NCBI GenBank assembly: GCA_037576195.1
Contig: CM075101.1
Location: 23,126,001-23,190,000 of the forward strand
Length of the DNA stretch: 64,000 bases
Direction of reading: 5' to 3'
Source: Phytoseiulus persimilis
Taxonomy: Eukaryota > Arthropoda > Arachnida > Mesostigmata > Phytoseiidae
Part shown: positions 1 through 14,480 of the stretch, piece by piece
Position numbering within the stretch: the first letter of the stretch is position 1
How the letters are laid out: every line of letters begins with the position of its first letter
The notes under the pieces: model-generated
What the model saw: the letters and a program-made list of their open reading frames with translations, nothing else
The model's database searches: none
Told to the model about the DNA's origin: nothing
Position numbers and translations under genes: made by a program

Positions 1-3000
1 TTCTCCCTCTGATCAGGAGGCAACTCATGGAGTGGGCTCAAGTGCAGTCCACCGCGTCCGTGGCTCGGTGCTCATTTCTGCACTCAATTAAAATGCTCGA
101 CAAATCGATCGGTACTCTCGGCGTATGACTCGTCGCATAGAAGCGGGCTCCCTCTCGAGTCGATCGAAGCCGAGAGATTGAATCATGATTTCCATTAGTC
201 ATCGAGTGTTCGTCTTCCCGTATGAACGGAGGTTTTGGCAGCGGGGAATGGTAGCGGAAGCAAACGCTTTTCATTCGGCACTTGACCCACGACGGCCCAT
301 AGAGACGTCGGGTGGTGGAGCCGAATCGACAGAGCTCAGTAGTCGCAAGTCTCATTCCTAGGTCGTTCTCCCCCGAACGACTTCGTTCTCGATCCCATCG
401 AATATGGCGGCGCATGCAGAGCGTCTGTTAAGCCGACGGAAGTCTGAGCCTGAGCATGCGCGATACTTCGACGATATCCGGGCGAGACCTGCGGCACATT
501 CCTTCGGCTGACAGCGAATTTATTCCCAGATACCAATGTCGCGCTGACGTTGTATCAGCAGGAGAATTCCTTCCTGTCTCGATGTCACCAAGCACGCAAC
601 CAAACAAACAGACAGACAGACCGACGGGCGGATCAGCGATCTGGAGGAAGACCGGACGGACAGACGGGCGGACAGCCGAAAGGGTCGGAGGGGGGAGTTT
701 TCTCTCGCTCGGCTTGCAACTACCTCTCTTCGACGCGTCGCTGACTCCTGAGGATTTTGCTTCTTTGACAGCTCAGCGAGCCGTGAGAGTGACTTAGCCG
801 ACGGAAGAGCGAAAACGACGAGCGGGGAAGTCGGAGAAAGATAGTGTGATACTCCTCGCGGCCCAAGACCGTTGCCACTGGAATTGCCGCCGCGACTGCT
901 GCTCACCTCTCTTTTTTGTCGGTTCCCGCACTCCAACCAACCGGTGCACCCGGACCGCCAGTAGGACCGTGCCCTCCTCCCCGGTTGCCTCACCTCAGCA
1001 TCGTTGCAAAACTTGACGCCGAGACGGGCCGCGAAAGAACGAGACATCACATCCAGCGCTAGGGGCGAATGACCCATTCACTTCGTCAATACATCTTGTC
1101 AAGCAGGAATACTCGAGCTCAACCCGGACTCCTTGCGACTGGCGGTTCAAACTCGTGACCGCAATCATTTAGCATCCGCCCAAACTACGTGACTTCGTTT
1201 GCCTCTCCGGGCTCTCAGATGCTGGGCCATTCATGCATCTGATTCATTCGCTGGCGTGGCTTGGGCCCCTTTGGGCAGCTTGATGCAGTTGGGGAGTGAT
1301 TGTATGTTCTCCTGTAGCCGCTTGCCGGCACTTCGATCACCACATGAAATTCTCATGTAAACCGCAGCTACTCGCGGGAAAAAGACGCTTCCCAGCCTCG
1401 GAAAAACCCTCCAGGTGCTCCTTCTCTCTGAGACGACGGAAAAGCGCGAGTCTCGAGGGAGGAGTTTCCTGCTGCAGTTTTTGATCTTTGCCGGGTCTTC
1501 CGCGCGATCATGCTCCGTGTGTTTATCTTTTGCGGAGTAATGACCAGCGGAGCGATTTGCTGTGATTTATCCCTGACCCTAGCTCATGATCACGATGTTA
1601 CTGAGGATTCCGAGAGACGCTTCTCGCCGGGATTTCGCAGAGCCGGGCTCATAGCAAATCCAGTTCTCCGAGAATCGGGTCCAGGCTGCTCTCGGAGTGG
1701 TTGCGGCAGCAATTGAGTCTCGAAAACGAGAAACAGTTGGTGGTGCGTATTTCGCGTTTTTTTTTCCTCCTTCCCGCGAACCACTCTGATGTTTTGGCGG
1801 CCAGGCGCGCTTTTTAAATTAGCTCACCCGCGAGCCGACTCGACTATCTCGACTGATGTTGAATGAGGTTCGTCGAGATCCCTCTCTCTGAAAAGCGTTG
1901 GGCGCAACCGACGCGTCTCGGCTAGAGCTGCGACCGAGATTCCGAAACTCTCGACGGAGGGAAAGCTCCCGGAACGCAGAAACTCAGCGAGGCCTCTCTC
2001 GTGCATGTGACCTATGTTGGGATATCTGCGCGCGAGTCCACAATGATAGTCTCCGTTATGTGCGCCTCGCTCCGATCTCTCGGACTCGAACACGATGATT
2101 ACGCAGTTTGGATGCGGCTCGATACGTCCAACGGGGGCTTGGAGAAGGAGCCTCACCGTAAACGAGTGTTGATTGTGAAGAATGGCGCCGTCACTATAAT
2201 TAGCCAGAGCCCAATCGATTCAGAGAACGCGTTGTGAATATCTGGACACAGATCGAAGTCACGGCTCGTCGGCGTCCTTCAGTTTTTCCACGAGTCAACT
2301 TGGAAATGAGGTCCGGACTCAGGAAATAAGGTCTGAGTCGGTCCGCCGAGTGGACGGCTTGCGTATCGAAGTGCGGAGAACGTTCCGGCGGATATTTCTC
2401 AGTGAAGGCGCAACATTTCTTCTTGCATCGTGCAGCTAATACCGAACGCGGATTTCAACTCTAATACATGGGGTAAGTTACGCTCCAATGAGCGCAACCT
2501 TCTGGAATGATGGGTTCAAGTGCAAGCTTCCCCTTGCGGCTCTCTTTTCCGACTCGCGTGCTAAATGAGCTCGTTCACTCATAGAATCGCCCCTCATCTT
2601 TTCCGAATGATGGAGTCTCTGGACTGCTGGCCAGATGAAATTCGTATACATGGCAAAACAGCCACGTTCGGTCTCGTATTGGCTCGCGGAGCTCTTGCGC
2701 GACGTAACCGAGTCTTTTTCGTTGGGAGGGCTGTGTAGATGTCATTCGCGATTAGAGCAAGCGGTCTGCTTTAGAGCGTGCGGAATACCATGCTCGGAGA
2801 GGCAGAGCAAAAAGGCGATGACTCGATTCGCAATAAAAAGCATAGTTTCTTCGCGTGCACAAGCTGTCCTCTTAAGCGATTCGCAGCCGTGCCGGCAAAA
2901 GCCAGTCAGGCGGGATAACGGGCGAACGCGGACAAGCGAACGAACGGGATAACGGGCACCCGGTCGGGACGGCGGCGGCGGCAACACGCCCAGCAGGAAT

Positions 3001-6000
3001 GCAGGGAAGCATGCATGCAGATGAAGACCCGCGGGACTTTGCGAATTGCGACTTGGGGGTTCGTGCTCAGCCAGGATTCAACGACGGTTAGGTAATTAAT
3101 GCCATCGGCTTGCGGGGAGCTTCTCGAAGGCTTCCGGTATGCGTTTCTTTGTGTTTGTTTGAGTCGCTCGCTAGCTGACCGGCTGGCTGGCTGGCTGAGT
3201 GTGTGTTTGCGAAAGCGTGCTCTACGGAAAGGATGGACCCCATCCAATAATAGCGTCCTGTGAATAATAATCGCCCATGCGAACTCCTGAGGATTCTGTG
3301 ACCGACCATCGCCCTGAGAAGCGTCGTCAAACCTCGGATTCTCTTCAACGGGGTCGAGCTGTCCCCTTCTTTCTACTCGGTGGAATGACCACTGCTTCCA
3401 TGGAATAACAAAGACGGGCTTCACGCACGGTATTCGCTCGTTGAACGCTTCGCTAGTGATCGTCCCATGAGGTCCTCGTCGACCGCGGGACGATTGGCTC
3501 GGATGGAAATGAATTTTCCTTGAGCTAATCACAGGTGGACGAAACGACCGTTCGAGCCGAGCCCAACACGTTCATTTGCCGCACGCCTCTCGGAGACACC
3601 TGAGATAACTTACGAAATCAAAAATCCTCTTTTCTGAGACTTGTGAACGATTCCTGTGTTTAGTTAAGACTCCTTCTCGGACACGTGGCAGACGTCGTGG
3701 GAGCCAATGAGCGTTTCAAAACACGTAAAGCTCTTCTCCTGCAAGGATCTTCGAAATTGCTTTGGATTTTTCACTCTGTTTTTCTCTCCGTTCCAGGATT
3801 CCCTCCGTGCGGGGACGTAGTTCCGTAGAAAATCCCAGAACTTCTCCGTCACCCAAGGGAACTGTCTCTGTTTCCGTGAAAAACCACCGAGACGGGGAAG
3901 AAAACTCTCCAAACCGAGTTCCGGACCGCCCGTCCGCTTGTCGGTCCGCCACCCGTGCTCAGAGAGGAGTGACGGAAAAAGAAAGAAAGATGGGAGAAGT
4001 GTGACGGACAAATGTTTCTTCAAAACTCACAATGGATGATGTCCTCGGCAGCGGATTGAGCCCGTAACGTTTTGCCGACATGTCTCGCCGAGCTTTCGAC
4101 AGCTTGAAGACAGCCACCTATCGAGCACGTTTGCCCGTCTGCCACCGCACAGCTAGAGAGAGGAACTCGGGACGGGGACCGCGTTCGGCATCCCTCAAGC
4201 GCTCCTCAACTCCTTCGGATCGGACCAGCTAACTACCCAACCCGAAACCCGGAGGGGATCCGATTTCGTCACGTACAGCCTCCATAGACTCCGCCGCCAC
4301 GATCAATATCACGACAGGCCAGAGCAATCTCGACGCCCCACCTTTGCCAAACGTCACCACCCGAGTGTTCATGAAATTCATGACCTCTGCCCCGCTCTGG
4401 CATGTTCTTCAACCCCCGCACCATTGTGCGTGGAGTCTGTCGGCATCGCTCATTCCCCACTGCACACCCCAACGCCATCGCATCAACTCGAAACATTCAA
4501 TATACATGAGACGCTGAGCAGAGGTATCGCAGTTCGAACCGATGTTGCACGCTGTGGCTCGAGGTTCTTACTCTCACGTGTATACCATCTCGGAACTTTT
4601 TCGCGTGCCATTACCTGAACCTGGTTCAGATCCCTCGCCTCGAAGCCGACAGCCTCAGTTTGAAATAAACGGCAGACTTACTTACACGCACCACTCGAGA
4701 AACCATAACATTATTTTCGAACACCAACCTGTTGGATCCTGGAAAGCTATCCAGAAGCGGCGTTTCGGTCCGGTACCAGTGAAAGCACAAATCAAAAAAG
4801 AAGTATCCTCGATTGCGGCGATCAGTAACACGAGGTCGGTGGCGAGAGCACGCGAAAAGCACTCACAATGTCACGCTTTCGACACGTTGCGCTTGGAGAA
4901 GGCGTGCGTTCTCCATGGAATCGGCACGAGCACTGCTGAGGGAGTTTAGCTCCCGCCTGCCTGTCCGCCTGCTCACTCGCTTGCCAGCTAGACCGCCCGC
5001 CCGCCCGCGTGCGAGAGCTTTAGGGAGCTCTGAGAAAGGGAGCCTTCCGTAGGAGCCGACGCAGCTACTACAGGCCGGCCGGCCAGCCTGCCTGCCTCCC
5101 AGTGAGCCACGGAGCAGGTCGAATGTGCCATGCGCGCGCAACCTTCTACCACCAGATACTAGAGGGATGTACGCACAGGATGCCGACGAACTTCTGTCCG
5201 GCGAACTTCGATGCCGAACTCGAAGTGATGCAGAACATGCCGCCGTTGATAGATTTCTAGGCCGATCCGCAAAAGCCGGGCGGCGCTTCTTGTCGTCCCA
5301 GCGAATGCCGGAAAGGAAACGGAACGCCAGCTCTTCCGTGAGGTTGCGGCGTCCCGTGGAAGCAGTATTCAAATCGCATGCCCGGTCACGTTAGGTGCTT
5401 CCGTTTGCCAGAATCGTCGTCGCCTCAGCTCAATCCATTCGACGTTGATCATCAAACGAACCCAGTGGCGAAAACCTACGAGAGCTCTCCACGAAATGAT
5501 CACAAGAGCCTTTCTACCGTGAATCACAGACGCTGCAGATGCAAGCTCATTGAACACGTGAGTGCTCGTCATGAATTCGAAAAATACGAACCCGGAAGAA
5601 ATCCCTCCTGCTGACGCGGCATCCTCAAGTCGGCTGATGGAACACCATCATCGAACAAGTTGACGCACGGTGCGAGGATCACTGTTCACATTTGCGGGAT
5701 TCTCCCGTTTTCAGCGATGTTCTGGGATGTATCTGGACCCGAAGAGTCTTGATTGGGTCAACTCCACACCACCAAGACGATCTCGCGGACTCACAGCTCC
5801 GACGGTAGCAAGACTCATGCTCGCAAGCCTCCCGCCATTGGACTCCGTGGGACTCGCTGTGATTCCGAAGCGCCACAGTGCTCCGGCTCGACTTCTCACG
5901 AAGTTTGCCTGCGACAGGATGGTGGAAAGCGCTCACTGTGTCCGAAGATGTATTAAAGCTTTTCTTTCACCAAGTCCTCTTGGAAACATCGCTCTCTGGG

Positions 6001-9000
6001 TGTCCCGTTCCAGATCGACATGAAAAGCCTTTGCCGAAGCATCGAGCCCGACGAGCTCTCATGGCGTAGTGACTGCTGACCCGCATATTTCCTGCGAAGG
6101 TCGAGCATCGAGAATAATAATCGGGCTCTTTCGTGACTTTCGAGAGCATTTAGGTTCCGCGGAGGAATGTGAACCTGGGTTCTCCCCAGCCGTCCGTAAA
6201 TGTAATTCCGGTTGGAAACACCAGCCACGAACCTCTGGAGACAGAGAAAAAGATAACCCAGGGATAACCTACGAATCCAGAACAATGAGGCGAATTATTA
6301 TATTCCTGATGAATCATGATTCTTATCTGTTGCTCAATAATTGGAAGCATGAGATCAGGAGAAGAGCGATGAATGAGTTTATCGGTATCAATTTTTCCCC
6401 CGTTTAAATGGCGGTGAGTGGAATGTCCACCATGGTGCGACATTGTGAGCCTGCTTGAAGCTTCCTCTACCTGCAGAATTTTTTTCCGAAGGAAACGCTC
6501 TGACCGCTCTGAATCGGAACGTTTGAATTCGCAAGCATCTCTTCAGAACTTCACTTCTTTCGAGGAGACAGCTCGCGTCTCGGAAAGGATTTGCCACCAG
6601 GGAGAGGAGCGGCATACTTCGATGGCCCTCGTCAGAGCTGGGATCCAGCCTCGCGAATCAGGGAACCGAGGTTTGAGGAAAGAAAACCCACGTTGTAGCG
6701 AGCAGCCCTCAGCATCTGGGAATCGATCGCTCCTTTGAGCAGCGTAGAGATCTCCGAACTCTTCCCATCTCGAGGAAGCGAGCAGTCGCTGCTATCTGCA
6801 CGAGAGCTGGAATGTCAAAGCGAGCTGCTCCCACCAATCGATGGAAGAGGAACATGTATCGATTCCAGGTGAGTGCTCGCACCGGGCCGTAGCCCGGGTT
6901 TTACTTCCGGAGTTAATCGTTCTTCTCTCGAGGGTTACCCTTGGGAAATTCCCGAAAGATCGGGTTCAACATCTGGAGCCTCAGCTCAGAGTGACTGAAC
7001 ACAGATACCTCTGGTAAGACCTTCAGCCCCATTAGCTCCTGTGTCAATGCTGGAGGAACTCTGTTCTCTTGCTGCTCGCTCTCCGGAAGGGACGGTAGTC
7101 GCGAAGAGTACTCAAACGATCGTTCAGAGGAGCACAGCGACATTGCGGAGCCTCGTCGCAAGTTCGCAACTGAGCAGTTGCTTCGGTTCCGCAGGAAGCG
7201 GCTCCCTTCGTCGCTATGGAAGTCGACAGAAACGTCTGTGTCTTCTATGTACCCCCCACTTCTGCAGCCAGAGCGTCGAGGCGTGTCGACCGGATTCCGG
7301 GTCCGTTTCCAAAGCTGCGCTAAGGAAATCTTGATTAGGCATAGGGCAGCCTACTCGTGGAAACATCGTTACAGCTAATCAAACGAGAAGCTTGCGGGCC
7401 TGTCACGCTGATGAAAAGTCGAAGAGTTCTCTGGGAGATCTGAATCAGACAAGCGTCGGACATTATTTGAATCACATCGAGCTCTCCTCCCCTGCCGAGC
7501 CATCCAGTGGTCGAGCATCTCCTGGGAAACAGGAACCGCGAGGGAAGGAAAAGGCACAAGAGCTATTCGACCTATGAACGTAACCTCAACGGCTTGAAAT
7601 CGCCAAGGAACGCTGCGGTTGGACTCACCTGCGATCGATGAGGTCGATCGAGGGCACATGTTTAAACCATGAGCATCCTTTTTATCGGAGAGATCCCTTC
7701 CCCATCCCGGCTCGAAGCACCAGGTGATGGGGAGTCAACCATTCAATGGTTCCATAATTCAAACATTCTGAGATGTCATCCGCAACTCTTGGTTTAACCC
7801 GCAACCCGATAAGGACTGTGATTCGGGCTCCGATATCGACACCAGGTTTCCGATCCCTGCTCATGCCTCGCAAGCTTGGGGCGCGTTCCAATTAAGAGAA
7901 CTCTCCCGAGTGAGAAACGACGGAGCCGGAATATGAGAGCGCTTGCGGTGGAATCTGAGACTGGTTTCTTAGGAAGCGGAGCGGTCGACCATGGTTCACT
8001 TCTCGCCACCGGACGAACTTAACTTTAGTCGATACCGGCACGGAGGAGCCTCAGTCTAAGTCAGTTTCAGAACCCCCTTTTACAATCGCGAGTTTGCATG
8101 GTAGAAAATCTTCACGGGACATGCGGGGCTCCCTGTGTCAGTCTCAGCGATGGAACCGATCGCGTATGGGCTTTTCCTGTTGACATTGATCCAGAATGAA
8201 CGATGACAGCGTATGTTGGTTCATTATCTCTCCGATGTGCTCCATCGGTGTTTGCGATGAGCTTTCCTGACGTCTAAAAGGAGGGAACTGATATCGGCTC
8301 GCTTCGAAAAAACGCAATCTCCAGGGTTCTTGATTCATTGGTCTCTGGCCGTGGTGGGCGAAGCTCTAGGACTACCTTTTGAATCCCACCGCATTCGCTT
8401 TCGACCTCGGAATCTTACCCGCCATGGTGTTTGCATAGCGTTCGTACTGGGCCATGTTCTGATTGCGATCTATTTTTGCAATCCATAAAGAGATCCACTA
8501 CGTGTTTTTGTGCAAAAAAAAAAGGCAGAATCCGGGAGCGCACATGGTGTGAAGCACCGGGCTCAGCGGTCAACTGGTAATCTCATTCACCCGCACACTA
8601 AGCCAGGTGCTCCCAAGTTCTTCGATTGTAGAACCCTATTCCAAGACGAGCCCTGTGCTGAGCCTGCTCGGATATTTTCCCCGATGGAGCCATTCAGGAG
8701 CCGCGAAATCAATGGAAAGTCGTAGAAGGGCAATGCTCACGAAACTTCCGTTGATCATTGGCCCGTTCATTCATGCCCTCAACTGAGCAAGTCTCCTAGT
8801 TCAAGACTTGCTCCCGCGAATCGCGCTCTGATTCAATGGGGTATGCCTCTGGATTCAAGCTGGGCCTCACGAGCGGAGGCAGGAGTCCGACTACTTTTCT
8901 GAGAAGGTTCGAGCAATTCGACACAAGTCTGAACCGGGATTCTTAAAAATCTGTGACCTCTCAGCTCATTGCGAGCGGTCGCTCGGTGCGTCACTCGATG

Positions 9001-11860
9001 CGGTGCTCTTGCGAGCTTTCGTCGTTCAGGAAGCTCTCCAAGCTGCACGTGGATGGAATAATTATCCACTCCAAGAGACTCCTAAGTCACCTGGGTCAAA
9101 CCAACCATCAGGTGTTCCAGACAGCAGTGTCGAGTTCGTCGAGATCTCCGAGACAGCTGGATGCGTTTTGGAGCTCCGCCTGAGTATGTTCGGTTCTGCA
9201 TTCAGGAACATGGGTTTCCCCCCCGAGGAGAATCACAGAGCTCGTCCAAAACGTTGGAGACATCTGCGTTACCCGTGACTCTTCGTTAACCAAGACTCTA
9301 CGTATTCGGCAGCGCAGCGGCCGCAGAATCCCTCTTGCAAAATACCGTGATACCTATGGAATACTACGACCCGTTGTCTAAGGGCCCCACGGGGATGGTG
9401 TCTCAGCCACTGATGAAGGCGGAGATTCCCTTCTTGAAAACTGCTGAATTAACCAAATGTTTCGGAGGCGCTCTCGATCGCCACCGGGTACTGACAATCG
9501 TTGAAATCCCGTATCATAGCACATGATAGCGTATTGAGTGAAGCTCAATGCTTGCGGCATCATTAATCAATCATCATCCATCAACAAGAGAGTTAGGGAA
9601 CCCAGAAATCAAAGACTGAGTTCGCAAAAACAGATCCTGAATCGAGATCTCTGCTCTTCCGAATTCTGGGTCAGAAGGCCGGCAGTCTACTCCTGCAGCA
9701 GGCGCTACTGGTCGGTCGTATCTCGTGCCCCGAGATGAAGCACGCTATGAGCTCAACGGATCCCGTCGATTCTATAATACGAGGAACACGATCCGACTCC
9801 GAGAAAGATATGTCCCCATTCCTCCGCCTGTCAAACAGGTGACTAGCACGTCGCTGGTCATGGAGCTGTGTGCACCGAGTGGTTTTTCTTGTCTAACCCA
9901 GACTCCCACTCTGGACGATTCCTTAATTCCTTCAGGGTTCCTTCGCATCGAGCTCCCGAGACTTTCGAGAAAATCACGACGGAGGCCTCAAAGTTTCAGC
10001 CAGCACCAGGTGATGACAACATAGCCAACTCGAGCATTCGGCTTCCAATCCGCTCCATTGGCTTTCAAATCTCTCCGGACTGACCCGATGAAAACGCTTC
10101 GAGAACCCTGGACTGAAGTTTCGGCGGTTACCAGAATGCACTTAAAAGGCGCTGGCTGGTGATTTTCCTTGGACGAACGTTTTTTCGACCTGCAATTCCT
10201 GAATTTCAGCCTGGATGCCCTGTCACGAACGTCGTGGAGAGCGATGAGAAGAACCTGTTCCCCTATCCTGCGCCAATCCATGACCTCTCACGCAGCTCCG
10301 AGGATGCTCTCATCAACGAGTGGTGTTCCGGAGCCCTGATGCTCGCGAGCCCTCCGCAGAGGCGCCAAGAGCCGCGATCGTAGTCGCGAAGATCTCCTCT
10401 ACTGTTTTTATCTGGGCTGTCCCGCGGCATTAATGAACCTTTTTCAGTCTCGCATTCATCGTTTCTCCAGAGGATTCGGTCGGACAAGTTAACGAGCATT
10501 AGCTGATAGTTCGATGCAGATACGGAACCTCCGGTGTTCCGAGTAGGTAATGATTTGAGCCGGTGGTGGATTGACGCTGAACGATGGGCTCAACATCATT
10601 CCCGCGATGGGACACACACAAATACGCTGAGCTTGGGATGTTGCGTAAGGGATGCGTTGTCCCGCGACGAACAGTTCGCCTCCGTAATCATAGGAAGTGA
10701 GCAAACGGAGTGCTCCAAGTGGACGCTCTTTTTCGCGGACCTGGCAATGGAAAAATTATGATCGTATTTTAGGTGACTCGAGGGGCAGCAAGAGAGTGCT
10801 ATCAAGGTCCACGACGGAAAAACGATTGGAGCCCAGGACGCTTTGGGTCGAGAGGGGATTCTAGCTCCGGGAGCAATCTCGCATAACTCTCAGCTGAACG
10901 CTGGCTTGCTGGACGGAAGAAGTCGCTCGCTTCTCAATAAGAAATTGAAGCCTGCTCCACCCACAACGCCTGTTGCTGATATCAGCCACCGGAACACCGG
11001 TGTTTGACGCGTTTAATAAACCGCGGGATAACAAAGTGAAGAAAGACTGATCAGAATTGATCTGAAGTTTCTTCGCAAGCGCTCGTTCACGCTCTCCTGG
11101 GAATCGACGGGAGGGCTTTTCGCGTAACGAATTGAGGAGCTACTCCCCTGAGCGCGTTCAATAGAGTTCTCGCCGGCGCGTCGGGGCATATCTCAAACTC
11201 AGCTCACTTTGTTTCACGCTTCATGATGACGGAATTTCCTCAAAATGAAAGCGAAGCGGAGGAGAAGATGGAACGCTCGAGGGAGAGAGTGCGTGGTACA
11301 GTGATCGTGCGAAGACTAGGGTCGTAATGAAGTTTCATGATGGTCCAATATGGAAACAATGTTGTGGGCCGCGCTTGATGGAAACCAATCGCTTGAGCGA
11401 GCTTGATTAAGGATAGAAAGAGGTCCTCAACTAGGTCGATGTTGCTGGTCCGCATAAATATTCAGATTGAGTCCTGTCAGTTGAGACGCTTCACTCCGCT
11501 CGGCCACAAGAATCACATCCCTCATCGCTTCAAATGGCTGCGTTTGGTGACCACGAATCCACGCATTGTGGAACGCGATCGCTGCATTGATTCGGTGTAG
11601 CTCTGATTCGGATGACACGTGAAATCAATCCTATAGACATACTAGTTGCAAGAGAGTCGAGAGCTGTGAGAGCTCACTCTGGTCACGGTCTTTCGACCAC
11701 GGATAGAACTCAGGATAGGCAACCTGTGTATTGATGTTCCGGGAGGTGACTGTCGGGTTGTGACGACACGTTTTACTTGAAACCGAAGCTCAGATTCGGT
11801 GGTAATCTGTGAGCGTTTCATCTAATATGGGAAAGTGGACGCCTTTGCACCCTTTCCTCA
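1..11860. other. Gene-poor stretch, no supported gene
   Basis: I see no gene I can support in this stretch. Open frames exist on both strands (the longest, 208 codons on the minus strand at 2906-3532, is rich in Arg, Ser and Pro), but they overlap one another in all frames as expected by chance in 50% GC DNA, show no recognisable domain and have no convincing splice-consistent continuation. Short simple-sequence patches occur: CAGA/CGGA-like tetranucleotides around 600-680, a CTGG run at 3178-3197, and GC-rich GCCC/GGCC runs around 4980-5100. A run of ten A at 8513-8522 is followed by ordinary sequence. No tRNA or rRNA was recognised. Confidence 0.6.
3178..3197. repeat. CTGG tetranucleotide run
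   Basis: Short tandem run of CTGG/GGCT units, about four and a half copies, followed by a GTGT stretch. It is a simple microsatellite with no associated gene. Confidence 0.7.
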
Positions 11861-12191
11861 ATGACGGGTATTGCGAATCAATCGATGCACGCATAAACAG
11901 AATACGGTGCCTCATCGATGCAGACACGTTGCGTCGACGTGCACTCGAGCGTTCACTTATGCACTTCGCTTAGCATCCCCCTTCAAGGAACCTGGCGTCT
12001 CTGCAAATTCAGCGTGGGGGATTGATACTTCTCATTTGAGTCCTGCACCGAACGGGTGAATATTATTATATTTCGGGATGTCATGATGGGAACGTCCCAA
12101 GAGTCTGGTTGGTTCTCGGCTCGAAACCCGCGGGCTTCAACCGTTTTGCTGGATGATCCACTCGTCAAGACAATATTCCAATGTTAGCTGA

Positions 12192-12918
12192 TTGGCCAGA
12201 AGGGGAGGAACGATTACACTTTCAATGATTTTCCCCGGACTTCAATTGAAACCATACTATGCTCGCCATTCTCTTCGATATCCGTTCAATGGCAAGAATG
12301 GAGCGACTCAGATCTACGGGGTGGTAAACGTAAGTCGGGAATGCCCATACCCTTCCTTCTTTTGCTCATCACTCTATGGAAAATCATCGGATTCCGAATT
12401 TTTCAGCGATAAATAGCCTGGAGGATGAGGTCTCCTTCTATTCCATCCGCACATACCAGTCGAGAATTGCATTTTCTACAGCGGCTCAGAAAATACTATT
12501 TTCCGATTTTTCGCACAAAGCTGAAAGCCTGAAGTCTGCCGATCGAGTTCGTATTGGTTCCATCCGAAGCGGTGGAAGATTCCATCAACTCGCTATTAGG
12601 AATGGTCGGAATCGGTCCAGAGCTTGGGCTCGGAATCGGCGACCAATCTCATTGACCTCACAAAAATCGATGATTTCTTGGCAAAACCTCGTCCACGATG
12701 CATTTGCCCTGTGTCCCCTCAGTGGAGCCGGAAAATTTGCCGATAACGAAAATATCTCAGATTGCTCTGAACCACCCGACCATGGAACTACTGGATCGAT
12801 CCGACCATTCTTCCTCCGCCTGAAAATCGAGCTCATTCAGCTTTTCCTTCGAGGACGCAAAAAACTGGGAGAGCTCGATCATTTTTCACCGAGTAATGAG
12901 GAAGAGAAGGAACGGTGA
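12192..12918 (+). pseudogene. Copy A of a duplicated intron-bearing segment
   Basis: A reading frame ending in the residues YGVVN stops at a good splice donor (AAC followed by GTAAGT at about 12330). After about 75 bp a TTTTTCAG acceptor at about 12407 precedes a long open frame that runs to 12918 (Ser/Arg-rich, about 165 residues). The donor is phase 0, but the downstream frame needs phase 1, so the simple join breaks the frame. A second, more degraded copy lies at about 14,080-14,480, so the unit was duplicated with its intron. I do not recognise the protein. It may be a decayed member of a lineage-specific family or part of a repeat. Confidence 0.35.
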
Positions 12919-14083
12919 GAGAATTCCCGACTAAGTTCGGCCACCGTGTATGAGTATCTATTCTGACACCAATTCCAGGGGTACCGGAAAAAATCGTGCC
13001 GTGTAGACCTTCACAACTTCACGACAGACTGAACACCGGGAGCTCTGGCATTCGCAGTTTCAAGGCCATTCGAAAAATCTCGTTCATCGGCCATGATCGC
13101 GGAGAGCGAGATGATTGGAGGTAGGCAACGTGACACCAGCCCGACGTTGGAGCGAACTAAGGAAGGTCAGGCGCTCCGACGGTTGCCATGATTCAGTATA
13201 TGAAGGAATCCAAGAAAGCTCTCCGTTTCATCAACTTCTTTGGGGAGCGGAGCATTTTCTTCGGCTAGAGTGAGAGCCGTTGCGACGTTCTCTCAGCGGG
13301 GATGGGAAGTGTCGAATCACGAAGTTTGGCAAGAAGCGCAGAATTAGACATGCATTGTACATGTATTAATGGCAGGTACTGCCTCACGACTCCGGACGTT
13401 AAAATATCTGCTCTGGCTCCCGAGATTCGAAGAGTTGGGAGAGGTAACGTCCCCAGCTTCTATCACAGGCCCCTGATGGGAAGGGGGAGCGGTTATCACT
13501 CGGAGCTCATCTTTCCGACCCAAGCAGTTGAATTCCAAATGTTGCATCCTCGATTGCGCGTTCCGTGCTGGAGGCGCCGCCATTTCAGCTCAATCGATCA
13601 AGAAGTGCGTTTTCCCTGGCCGACATCTCGTTCGCCCCCAAGTTCAAGAATTGCTACCAATGGCAGTTATCCAAAGATTTCCGATTTTGAGCTCCTAAAA
13701 GCGTTGAATTCTATTCCCTGCGACCGCTGCGCGTATTCGAGGGAAGATGCGAAAGCGAGCTGTTCGCGAAACGCACTGACTCGAAACCTTGAACTCGGGT
13801 CAGGATAAATTCGGTCACTCAGATAGAATATCCCTGAAATTAGGGGCGAGCCTTGAACCTCGCGGGGCGAAGTTATCGCCACTCAGTCGCCGTTCATCAC
13901 AACCTCGTCGGCTCAAGCTCCGAGCGTCGGAGGACGTGATCCGCCGGCGGCAGAGTCGTTGAGGAACCCGGGGATAGAGAAGTTATTTTGACCTGTTGGG
14001 AGCATTTCCCACGAAAGTTGATGTAGCCGTATCGGTCCACGCAGTCTTCTTCCGATGGCATCGTGTAGGCTTGCGTCCTTCAA

Positions 14084-14480
14084 ACCTACAGGGTGGTCAA
14101 CGTGAGTCGGGAATTTTCCTATCCCTCCTTTTTTTGTCATAACTCGGTCCGATTCCGGAAATTCCTTTTGTGATCAATAGCTCAAAGGATGAAGGATCTT
14201 CCCTCGTTTTATCTTGATTGGTGAAGAATCGGCCATTCTAGAATGCCTATCTTCTTCTTAAACTTCTCTGAAAAACTGCCCTTGAAGCCTCATGAGTGAA
14301 TCGATTCAGTCCGTTTTGATTTCATCCAATGCGGCAAACGATTCCCCGCATCCGCTGGAGGGATTGCAAGGGTCGGTCGACCACCTTGAAATTGACAACC
14401 GAAAATCGAGCTAATTCAGTTCTCTCTTCCAGGCTGGAGAACTAGAAAAGCTCAACTTTTGGGCGAGAATAAAACGTGGT
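14084..14480 (+). pseudogene. Copy B of the duplicated segment, degraded
   Basis: The core at 14084-14112 matches copy A at 12312-12340 in about 24 of 29 positions, including the splice donor (AAC then GTGAGT). The following intron-like sequence also aligns, with shared TCGGGAA, ATCCCTCC and GATTCCGGA blocks, and so does the start of the next exon (INS..DE in both). Here the acceptor CAG of copy A reads GTG, an in-frame stop lies just upstream of the core, and the downstream frame closes early. This is therefore a broken copy. Similarity continues in patches to about 14,480. Confidence 0.4.

Noticed and set aside
520..1077. 185-codon minus-strand open frame
   Set aside because: Much of it translates CAGA/CGGA-like tetranucleotide sequence (runs such as SVCLSVCL); not a real protein.
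2906..3532. 208-codon minus-strand open frame
   Set aside because: Arg/Ser/Pro-biased, no domain, overlaps other frames and simple repeats; length is within chance for a stop-poor 50% GC stretch.
4615..4640. B-box-like GGTTCAGATCC
   Set aside because: No matching A box upstream and no cloverleaf; chance match.
8542..8640. tRNA-like A box (GGGCTCAGCGGTCAACTGG)
   Set aside because: No B box (GGTTCGANTCC) at the right distance and no acceptor-stem pairing.
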